Positions 41,601-50,281 of a stretch of 64,000 bases of DNA are shown here, piece after piece. Under the pieces are notes generated by a model, which was not told the origin of the DNA, did no database searches, and saw only the letters and a program-made list of their open reading frames with translations. Source of the stretch: Brachypterus glaber (lineage: Eukaryota; Arthropoda; Insecta; Coleoptera; Kateretidae); assembly GCA_958510825.1 (NCBI GenBank), contig OY294049.1, positions 5,022,001-5,086,000 of the forward strand, given 5' to 3'. Position 1 is the first letter of the stretch. Each line of letters begins with the position of its first letter. Made by a program: the position numbers and the translations under genes.

Positions 41601-42391
41601 TATTTAATAGTGTTTAATTAGGATAAAAGGTAACACTATATTTGACGATGCTGACAAAAGAACACTAGATATCTTGCTCTAAAAAATGTATTTTTTTGTG
41701 AGTTGTTATAATAACCACTAAAGCTATAATAGCTATAGTTCTTATTAATTAAGCAATTTTGGCGAACGCGAGCTTTTAATCATTGAATTTAGCTAAATTA
41801 TTATTTTAGATTTTTCCAAAATTCATAATTAAAAGTTTTGCCTTTAAAACAAAGAAAAATGTGGTATTTTATTATTCCACGTTATAAAATAGTAAAATGT
41901 TTTTTAAGTAAACTTACTTTCGAGATAATATGCTTTTAAAAACTTCTATTTACCTTGCAAAATTTTCGCAGCTCTTCTTAATCTTTTTAATTAGTTATAA
42001 CGCTCTTTGACAAAGTGTCTCTAGCATAAACTTAATGCCAGACTAGACTAAAATTTTAAATAATTTAAGCGCAGTAAATTCTAGAGTGGTTATCCCTTAT
42101 TAGTGGTCCAGACCAGATAGCTGGCAAATTGTTTAGGTGTAACGATGCAGTCATAATTACGGAAACATGATTTAATGGACTATAACTTTTGGAAAATTAA
42201 GTAACATAGGACATTAAAATTAAACTTTTCTATTTCTTTTATAAGCCTTTAAAGCCACATTCCAAAACAAGATATTTGGTTTTGATTTAGTTTTGATTAA
42301 GAAAAAGTTCAGTTTAGCCGCAACTCTGGTTTATTGATGGTGTAATTATTTCTTAATAGTTCTCTTTCAAAATTTTAAAATTGTTCGTTCT
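41601..42391. other. AT-rich intergenic DNA
   Basis: At 42,086-42,150, GTGGTTATCCCTTATTAGTG then CCAGATAGCTGGCAAA and TGTAACGATGC matches 46,149-46,212. This is a short dispersed repeat of unknown type. No gene seen. Confidence 0.45.
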
Positions 42392-43549
42392 AATATACAG
42401 AGTATATTTGAAATAGGGTCGGAAATTTTAACAGGTGATTCTACATGATAAAATATGACAAAAAGTTCCTATAAACATATGTCTAAAAATGCGTCATAAA
42501 ATTGGCTAAAAAAATCGGTTTTTATTTAATAACTCAGGAACCCTTTGAGATATATTAACGAGGTTTTGCACGTGAATTAATCCTAATAAGGCCCATCTTT
42601 GTATGTCATTTTCACGTACTTATTTAAACCAGGGGTGTGCGAAACGGGGGGGCCTTATCAGTTTTTTGTCCCAAAATTTTTTCTGTGTAACTTTTTTGCA
42701 ATTTTATTTTTGAAATATAATTCCTCAGGTCAAAATACATAAAAAAGGTACTCTTGTTGTAATACTGTAGGATTAACCGTTTTCGAGAAAAGTTCATTTG
42801 AAGGTGAAATTTCACGGTTCGAGGACGAAAAATTAAATACTAAAATGTCGAAAACCAAAATTTTAATGATGCAATGTTATTCTACATCAAAAACCAAGAA
42901 AAAAAGTTTCCATACATGTAGGTCGAAAAAAGCTACCATAGCCCTTTAAAAACGGTGCATATTTAGGAGACTATAGCTCCATTAGGATTCATTTTTGGAA
43001 GTACCTGTATATGAGGTTTTTTTCTTAGTTTTTAATGTACATTCGCCCTGCATCATTAAAATTTTGGTTTTTAACATTTTAGTATTTAATTTTTCGTCCT
43101 CTAACCGTGGAATTTCACCTTCAAATTAATTTTTCTCGAAAACGGTTAATCCTACAGTATTACAACAAGAGTACCTTTTTTATGTATTTTGACCTGGGGA
43201 ATTTTATTTCATAAATAAAATTGCAAAAAAGTTACACAGAAAAAAGTTTGGGACAAAAAACTGATAAGCCCCCCCCGTTTCGCACACCCCTGGTTGAAAT
43301 AAGTACACGAAAATAACACATAAAAACGGGCCTTGGTAGAATTAGTTGACGTACAAAACCTCGTTGATATATCTCAAAGGGTTCCTGAGTTATTAAATAA
43401 AAACCGATTTTTTTAGCCAATTTCAAAGGGGCGTAGCTCCCTTATGACGCATTTTTAGACATATGTTTATAGGAACTTTTTGTCATATTTTAACATGTAG
43501 AATCACCTGTTAAAATTTCCGACCCTATTTCAAAGACACCGTGTATACA
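42392..43549. mobile_element. Foldback element with arms of about 515 bp
   Basis: The left arm (42,392 to about 42,907) and right arm (about 43,018-43,549) are inverted copies. Pairs include GAAATAGGGTCGGAAATTTT/AAAATTTCCGACCCTATTTC, GGTGTGCGAAACGGGGGGGC against GCCCCCCCCGTTTCGCACACC, and GAGGACGAAAAATTAAATAC near the centre. The spacer is only about 110 bp. The ends resemble TACAGGGTGTATTTGAAATA. Frames at 42,624-42,815 and 43,232-43,426 are by-products. A single-arm copy lies at 4,857-5,368 and a diverged one at 44,750-45,060. Confidence 0.85.
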
Positions 43550-43739
43550 GTTGCTATGACAATTTTTTTAATAAAATATTAATCTCTAATTAAAAACACA
43601 TAATAAAAATAAAAATTTTAATACTGCAGGTGCATTAAAAACTATAAAAAAGTGCCCATACACAAATATCCACAAATCGCTTTTAAGGGAGCTACGGACC
43701 TTTAAAAAGTGTTATTTTTTAAGAGGCCGTATTGGTGCA

Positions 43740-44630
43740 TTTTTTAGTTCCTATTTTTGCTCAGAACGTGAAATTTCCTCTTTAATTGCATTTTTCTCGA
43801 AAACAGTTGCCCCTGCGCACTAGGGGCTAGGGCACCTTCGTTTTTGGTCAAAACTCGACTTTTGGCCGTAATATCGTAAAAATTAGAAAAAATTCGAGGA
43901 TGGTGAAACCGAATCTGTTTGTAAAAATTCAAAATTCAATAATCCAAATCTGTTAAAATTTATTGTATTCTGATGAAAATTGGTATTCAGGGGTTTTCGA
44001 GGATGCTGAAACCGAATCTGTTTGTAAAAATTTAAATTCAAAATAGCGGATCCAATATGGCGGTCAAATCTGTTAAAATTATTGGATTCTGATGAAAATT
44101 GGTTTTGTTTGTTTGTTTAACCTCGTACTATTCTACTTAATTAAGCATCCCCTAAGTCCAGGACTTGTGTAGGCTAGTACTAGAGGGAACCACCGGCTTA
44201 TACTGACTTTCGAACCAGTTTACTCAGGGGTTTTTGAGAAAGCTGAAACCGAATATGTTTTTAAAATTTTTAATTTAATTCATTGCTTTTAATTTAACCT
44301 TAAAACCCCTTTATGTCAATTCTCAAATTTTTTTGAAAAAATATTGTATTTTCCCCATTTGCCCCCTTGCCCCACCCCAATCTTTACCAAAAACAATCCC
44401 GATCGAGAACTTTTGGTAATATACGTGTATGCCAGATTTCAAGTCTCTACCTTAAAGCGTTCTTTAGTTATCGTTCCCACAAGATTTCCCAGATAGACAG
44501 AACGACCTTTAGACCGATAAACCGACAATTTTTTTTTGCTAGAAATTCATTTATATCGACGTAAAATAAGATAAAACTCAAAAATACGCAAAAAAAATTG
44601 AAAATTTACGCATATAGACAATAAAGTACC
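43740..44630 (-). repeat. Dispersed repeat R3 with tandem modules and a nested SINE
   Basis: At least three tandem modules of the type GCTGAAACCGAATCTGTTTG, then AAATCTGTTAAAATT, TTCTGATGAAAATTGG and TTCAGGGGTTTT run from about 43,890 to 44,270. The unit is near 130-140 bp. The right part, CTTTACCAAAAACAATCCCG, CTTAAAGCGTTCTTTAGTTA, CCCAGATAGACAGAACGACC and TATATCGACGTAAAAT, is the inverse of 36,175-36,300 or the R3 tail. A SINE fragment (44,106-44,222) splits one module. Confidence 0.65.
44106..44222 (-). mobile_element. tRNA-derived SINE, 3' fragment inside R3
   Basis: On the minus strand this gives CCTACACAAGTCCTGGACTT, AGGGGATGCTTAATTAAGTA and the TAGTACGAGGTTAAACAAAC tail made of AAAC units. 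It lies between GAAAATTGG and TCAGGGG, which are joined in intact R3 modules. It is therefore a clean insertion into an older repeat. Confidence 0.8.
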
Positions 44631-44749
44631 TACTGTAGGCTACCAATTGACGTATGGTATTTAAAAATCGGTTGCGTTATGCAAAGTTATTTTACGTTGG
44701 AGGTGAAAAGTTTGCTTAAAATATTATGTTAATATTTTATTAAGAAAAT

Positions 44750-45060
44750 GTCAAAAAATCTACAGTAAAAAAATTGGGGCAAGAAAGTGACATTGGCCCC
44801 CATTTTGCACGTCCCTGGTTGAAATTGCCAAACAAAAATTACATGAAATTATAGCCTTTAATTGATAAATATTTAAACTGATTGATAATTAAAGCATGTG
44901 CAAAATTTCGTTACTGTGATTTATAGGGATTTCAGAAATATTAAATAAAACTACTTTTTAGATGTACCCTTAGGAGGGTCGTAACTCCCTTAGGACCAAC
45001 ATTTATAGGAACTTTTTTTCATATTTTTTAAGGTACAATCACATCTTAAATTTCTCGAAC
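44750..45060 (+). repeat. Diverged copy of the 42.4-kb foldback arm
   Basis: ATTTTGCACGTCCCTGGTTG, GCAAAATTTCGTTACTGTG, GGGATTTCAGAAATATTAAA, TCGTAACTCCCTTAGGACC and TTTATAGGAACTTTTTTTCA follow the order of the right arm at 43,250-43,500, but with many changes. This is an older member of the family. Confidence 0.55.
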
Positions 45061-45232
45061 TAGGTAAGTTTACTTAATCAAAAAGTCGACATTAATGGAA
45101 AGTACTATATCGAGCACATTTAGTAATAGATGAAATCAATACAAACAAAACCGTAACTAAAAACTGAAAAAATGATTTACCTCATAAGGACCCTAAGTGT
45201 GCTTACATTTACCGCAGCACGGTGTTCTAGAA

Positions 45233-45702
45233 GAACTTAAATGACATGACAACTTCCATTTTTTTTTCTTTTTGGACTTTGTTATATGAGCTCTAATTAA
45301 AAAAATAAGATCAAAATTTTAAAAATGGTTAGAGCCTTTTTTGAAAAAAACGTGTTTTTTGGAAAATATCTCTGATATTTCAGGCTAACCTACTCGGTTT
45401 GGCCTCGATCTCTCCGATTTTGTCCAAACTTGGCATAGTGGTACCACTATGGTACCTAAGCACTCCATCCAATTTTTTTTCAAAACGGTCCATCCGTTCA
45501 CTATACTGGGTCGAGGTCAAACCGAGTATGTTAGCGTGAAATATCAGATATATTTTCTAAAGTCCAAAAACATTTTTTTCAAAAACGGCTCTAACGATTT
45601 TTAAAATTTTGGTCTTCTTTTTTTAATTAGAGCTCAAATAACAAATTTCACAAAGAAAAAAAATGGAAGTTGTCATGTCATTTAAAAGTTCTTCTAGAAC
45701 AT
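45233..45702. mobile_element. Foldback element, about 470 bp
   Basis: TGTTCTAGAAGAACTTAAAT then GACATGACAACTTCCATTTT at the left is mirrored by AATGGAAGTTGTCATGTCAT then TTAAAAGTTCTTCTAGAACA at the right. Pairing continues inward (GAGCTCTAATTAAAAAAA; TTTTTTTAATTAGAGCTC) to a centre with GGCATAGTGGTACCACTATG then GTACC. No coding. The termini themselves contain the palindrome TTCTAGAA. Confidence 0.8.
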
Positions 45703-45843
45703 CTAGACACAAGACTATTATTTCTAATTTTATACAGTGATTCCATAAAAAAATGATTTCTTGAATTGTCACACATATAAATGTCAAAAATATTATTAAT
45801 AAAATAAGATTTTAATTCCTTGGTAGTGATAAAAACATAATGC

Positions 45844-45954
45844 GCTACTCGTAGGTAAGTTTTTTCTGTCTTCGGTCCTGTTTATGGACCTCAGCTCCGC
45901 TTCCGCCCACAAAATAGGTCCTCACACAGAAAAATTCACTTACCTCTACTAGAA
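45844..45954. mobile_element. Short palindromic element, about 110 bp
   Basis: CTACTCGTAGGTAAGTTTTT then TCTGT mirrors ACAGAAAAATTCACTTACCT then CTACTAG. The loop is GC-richer (AGCTCCGCTTCCGCCC), like that of 25,393-25,562. Confidence 0.6.
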
Positions 45955-46629
45955 GCTCAAATAACTATTTTAATTAGACATTGTCAGTTTATCCCAACTT
46001 TAATTTTATATTATAAATTCAACTCTGGTAACGAGAATCTTGTCACATATCAAACATCAAGGCACACTTTATAAAAAAGTGTTATCATAGAAAAAAAAAT
46101 CCGACTTTTTATATATTTTCCGACCCATTATTGCTGCTATATTCCAAAGTGGTTATCCCTTATTAGTAGTCCAGCCTGAATAGCCGGCAAAGTGTGCAGA
46201 TGTAACGATGCGTAATGGATATATTGTTATTTATAATTTATAGACAACCCCGTTCATAATCAGGTAATTGATGTTAAAAGCCGTTGCTGATCCCAAAATG
46301 AGACACGACTGCATGTAACCCATTATGTTTTAGGCGGAAAGTCAAAAAGACACGTGATGTTGTCAATGTCCATTCGACATACTGTGTGTACCCGGATCGA
46401 CTTGACAAATACCACAAAATTACTTTTTTTTTTAATTAAAAAAAAAACTGCTTTGGGATTTTGCCCTGCTTGCTTAAAAACTAATTTTTGGTAAAATGAA
46501 ATTTTGAAAAATTATAGGTGGCGCCAGATATCAATGAAAGAGTAACAATTTTTCAGGTAAACTTAGCTTTCCGTAAAAGATACGAAAAAAAGGTATTTAA
46601 AAAATTTATTTATAATCGAAAATAAGAGC
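45955..46629. other. AT-rich intergenic DNA
   Basis: It contains the second copy (46,149-46,212) of the TTATCCCTTATTAGT repeat noted at 42,086. No gene seen. Confidence 0.4.
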
Positions 46630-46920
46630 CGCTTGCCAAAGTTTAATAGTTTTATTATAAAATGTTTATTGGATCCATGGATCACGTTTTTAACAATGAT
46701 TCAGGCCTAAGATACGGATTCGTTGCAAATTTCATTACATAGCTTTCAATATATCCTCTAAACAAAAAATAATAGAGATGGAAAACCATAAGTAATAACC
46801 GGTTTTCGGTTAGCCGGTTGCGGAAATTACCTCAGACCGTTGGTAAAACACAGAAGCAATAACCGGCTATAAACCGGTTTAAACCTTAAAGCAAAATTTT
46901 CTTTCAATTTCTTTACTGAA
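46630..46920. repeat. Inverted copy of the AACCGGTT-rich repeat at 13.8-14.05 kb
   Basis: In reverse orientation it shows AAAGCAAAATTTTCTTTC, ATAACCGGCTATAAACCGGT, TAACCGGTTTTCGGTTAGCC, AGGCCTAAGATACGGATTCG and ATCACGTTTTTAACAATGAT, in the order of 14,035 back to 13,785. It is diverged, so it is an independent old copy. Confidence 0.65.
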
Positions 46921-46947
46921 TTAAACTTATTATACTAATTATAAATA

Positions 46948-47657
46948 CAGTACAAGCTCGATACTCTAAACACAAAAAAACCGGGACTGTTCAAATTAAC
47001 GCGACTGTTCATGTTAGTGGGGTGAAAATATAATATAATTCAGGCTTTATATGACAAGAAAAATAAGCTAATTAAATATTTTTTACTTTTCCAAACTTTA
47101 TTCTAGTTAAAATAACAAATTGTTCAATGAAATATAAAATTGTAATTATAAAAATTGTACTAATTACTTTCTCGCTGTGCAGGAAACCACTAATACAATT
47201 TTCTTTCCATTTTTCGAAATTCTGATGCTCTTAAAGTTTGTTTTTTTAATTGGTTTGGACTTTTTGAGTTACTATTTCAAGAATTGTATCGCTTTTATTT
47301 TTTATATAACAGTTGTCAATTTTTCTACCCCATACTTTTTAGCTAAAGCAGTAACAGTCATGCCATTTCCTATGTCCTTTAATAATTTTCGATTTCGACC
47401 CTTTAGCTTCGTTTAACCCATTTTCCAACAAACAAACCAAGTTGACTCTAAGAAACCAAAAACTATACTGAGAAAGAGAGAAAGAGAAACAACAACATAA
47501 AAATATGTATAAAGTTGAAACTAGTCGTTCACGTTAATGAGACTTTATAATGTTCATGCTACAGAGAAGTGAATAGAAAAAAAATTGTGTTCACAAAACC
47601 AAATAGTTCACATATTATATGTATAATACGCATGTTCACATTATCGAACTTATACTG
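46948..47657 (-). mobile_element. pogo/Tigger-type DNA transposon remnant, 710 bp
   Basis: The element starts CAGTACAAGCTCGATACTCT and ends AGTTCGATAA... in inverse, finishing ATACTG at 47,657. TA lies directly outside both ends (46,946-46,947 and 47,658-47,659). TA plus CAGT termini is the classical signature of the pogo group. The interior codes on the minus strand for part of the CENP-B/Psq-type DNA-binding domain. The element is internally deleted, leaving no catalytic domain. Confidence 0.75.
47270..47404 (-). pseudogene. Broken CENP-B/Psq-type helix-turn-helix of a pogo transposase
   Basis: On the minus strand the frame reads KGRNRKLLKDIGNGMTVTAL then AKKYGVEKLTTVI, a stop, KIKAIQFLK and more stops. 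The order LLKxIxxGxxVTxLAKxYGVxKxT followed by a KxKxxxILxF-like stretch is that of the first helix-turn-helix of pogo/Tigger/Jerky proteins, which binds the transposon ends. Only this module remains. There is no second HTH or DDE domain. Internal stops make it non-functional. Confidence 0.65.
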
Positions 47658-47659
47658 TA

Positions 47660-48239
47660 TATGTTTTGTTTGTTATTTAGTAAAAATAAATATTGTCTTT
47701 TTTTTTGGGCTTGCAGCGCTTGCAGTCCCATGGGACAGTGTGGCCCCAGACTAGTAATTTAATGTAGCTTTCAATGCTATTAATAAAAAAAATAGATTAT
47801 GAAAAAGTTACATTATTTTACAGTATTTTTATTTGACATTCTAACTGTATAATTATGTTAATGTTTAGATTAACAAAAGATATCACTTTTTTAGCTCATC
47901 CCGATACCTTGTTGTCATATATAAGATAACACCAAATGGTTAACTAATATTTATTTTGATTATTATTAAAAAATTAACTTGGTAAACAGTTTTTCATTAT
48001 TTCTTTTTATAATTTTGCACTTTTTTTTAACAAAAACGTTTTGTTCTCATTTAGCCCAAAACTCATTTATCCTTCTTTATACATTTAAAATATAACATTT
48101 AAAAGTTAAAATAGGCGTAAGATATAAAGTAAGCAACGCTGGAATTACCCTACTGTTATTTCACAATGTGAGTAGACATGTTATTGCAAAACACGGTCCA
48201 TTTAATCTTCACGAACAAAAGAATGAGCGTAAAGTATTT
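47660..48239. other. AT-rich intergenic DNA, no gene seen
   Basis: Nothing recognisable apart from a GC-richer patch near 47,710-47,750. Confidence 0.35.
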
Positions 48240-48430
48240 TTTGATTGTATCGAAAAACAGACACGGTTTTCCCCAGAAATATTTAGAGTAACAAAATTGA
48301 CAAAGAAAACAGACGATGGATCCTTGGAAAGAAGGATCTAATTTAGACCGTCTAAATATATTAAACCACTAAGAATAAAATCTCAGATGTTAATTTTTGG
48401 TCTATAATGCTAAAAATTATAAAAAGTTAA
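48240..48430 (+). repeat. Short repeat related to 58.35-59.26 kb
   Basis: AAACAGACGATGGATCCTTGG and AAATCTCAGATGTTAATTTT then TGGTCTATAATGCTAAAAAT match motifs at 59,069-59,130 (GGACGATGGATCC, AAATCTCAGAGGTTAGTTTT) and, inverted, 59,190-59,260 (GGATCCATCGTCTGTTTC). Confidence 0.5.
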
Positions 48431-48469
48431 CTTCCTTGGAGTATATGTCAAACATATGTCATGATTACA

Positions 48470-48795
48470 AATAATATTTATCCAATACATACAGATAATA
48501 AGACAATTACCAGCTTTATTTTAAATAGATTAACTCAATAATAACCCCCGCGTGGCTTTTAGTTTATTGAGTGGATAATTATTTATTTTACCCACTCAAC
48601 TGTCACTTGTCACATTATTTTCTTGTAAATGTCATTAAAATTTTTAATAAAAATATGAATTCCTAAGCTATTTATTGGATAAAACCTTGTATGGCACTCA
48701 TGGGTAAACCGATATTGCCCTCTCGAAAATTAACCTGCTTGGCTGGGCAATATCTTACTTTACCCACTAGTACCATAAATAACTATTTTCCTATT
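48470..48795 (-). repeat. Inverted partial copy of the centre of the 10.6-11.95 kb element
   Basis: Motifs GATAATAAGACAATTACCAG, CCCCCGCGTGGCTTTTAGTT, TATTTTACCCACTCAACTGT, GGCACTCATGGGTAAACCGA and CCCACTAGTACCATAAATAA follow, in reverse, 11,215 back to 10,945. It lacks the arms, so it may be a related element with only that core, or a fragment. Confidence 0.7.
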
Positions 48796-48957
48796 AGAAT
48801 TCAAATTTTAGTAACTCAAGTAAACGAATAATCCAAAAAATGGTATGGCCTCAATAAACGAGTATATTAATACAAGAAGAAAACTTGAAGATATTCTACC
48901 AAATTTTATGTGAAGATTCCCTATACAGTTCTAATTTTTATAGTTTGTTATCAAAAT

Positions 48958-49070
48958 TAATGGAGAGCCCCTAGCACAAGCTTAAGCTTACTTGAGACTC
49001 TCCATGACTATGTAGTAATTTCAAGTAAATAAATAAACTAAACTTAAATAAAATAAATAAATAAATAATT
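48958..49070 (+). mobile_element. 3' tail of a non-LTR retrotransposon, third copy
   Basis: ATGGAGAGCCCCTAGCACAA is followed by GAGACTCTCCATGACTATGT and AAAT units to about 49,066. The outer stem TGGAGAG/CTCTCCA is kept while the inner pairs have changed. This copy is older than those at 6,233 and 34,400. Confidence 0.65.
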
Positions 49071-49860
49071 TTTTTAATTAGACGTCAAATTTTTATTATT
49101 TGTCGGTCTGTTAAGCGCCGCTTTGCGGAGTAACAAACGGTTACAGTGTGTAACAAGACTATGTTGATTTACATTATTTATAATGTCGTAATACAGTATT
49201 TTAGAAGGTAATTTTTAATTTTATACAAAAAAAGTAGTATTAGCATATTTTTGAAGTAAATATACATATTTGAAGTAATGTAACTTTACAATATGTATTG
49301 TCCAAACAAATATTAGCCGTCCGGTATTATCACATTAGTTATAATAAAATATTACAAAACAAACAAAACAAACAAACAAACAATTACACAATATTTACAT
49401 TGCAATGTAATGTAAGGGTGTACCCTGTATAACAAAATCCAAATATCCCCTGGTATATGTTCGTGATGGAACAAGAGCATTAATCTGACACAATTTCTAG
49501 TAAGCTGATGTATAGTATGCAGATGTAATGTTCAAAGTGAGTCGCTGAATGATGCCTTCACATATTGATAAATTCATACTGCAATCATCCTATATTAGTT
49601 GTATATCACAATATATGGATACATTATCATCAAATACTTTGTCAAGGGAATATTTATAGTCTGTAAAAAGCACTGTTAAAAGAATACATGGTGTATGAAA
49701 CGTATCGAGAGTTTATGTGCAATAGCGTTTATAATTTCGTAGTCTAACTTATCCAGCTTCTGCATTCGTTATTTGTTCACTGATTGTCAACACATACAGG
49801 GCTGTTTTTCGAACTCATGCATGGGTATCTCGTTATTATAAGAGATACAAGATCGGTTAA
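49071..49860. other. AT-rich intergenic DNA, no gene seen
   Basis: An AAAC-rich run (AAACAAACAAAACAAACAAA, near 49,355-49,385) is the only feature noted. Confidence 0.4.
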
Positions 49861-50185
49861 CCCTCCAATACCCGCACCCTTTTTCCGACGTCAGTACTCG
49901 CACTGAGCCTCTCAGATGCATTAAACAAAAACAATGTTTTTTTTTGTATTCTGTATAAAATAAGGGTTGAAGTCAATAAAACTATTATTTTTTAACATTT
50001 TTATTTTGTTTATTACCAAGGAAAAAACTCTATATTAATTAAAAATCATTTATTGTTATAATAATACATAAAACAAAATAAAAATGCTAAACTAAAAAAA
50101 ATCTAAACTAGAAGAAAAAATTGAACAGTTATTTTTTTTTCAACTTAACGCCTGCATCTTTTAGATGCGTGCGGGTATTGAAGGG
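49861..50185. mobile_element. TTAA-flanked TIR element (piggyBac-like), 325 bp
   Basis: The left end CCCTCCAATACCCGCAC and right end GTGCGGGTATTGAAGGG are inverted copies. They are directly bordered by TTAA at 49,857-49,860 and 50,186-50,189. TTAA duplication with a CCCT-type start fits the piggyBac superfamily, although Kolobok elements also use TTAA. TGCATCTTTTAGATGC forms a small subterminal hairpin at the right, and CTCAGATGCATTAA lies at the left. No transposase, so non-autonomous. Confidence 0.7.
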
Positions 50186-50281
50186 TTAAATTAGAAAAAA
50201 GTTTCTTTTTTATTTTTTTAAACGAAAACTCACAAAGCTAGACGTTTTTAACTGAAACATTGTTGAGGTACTTTTTTGCAA

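Noticed and set aside
41034..41617. Frames of 93 (minus) and 85 (plus) codons inside the 980-bp TIR element
   Set aside because: No transposase motif. The second runs through the element's right inverted repeat, so it is unlikely to be a real gene of the element.
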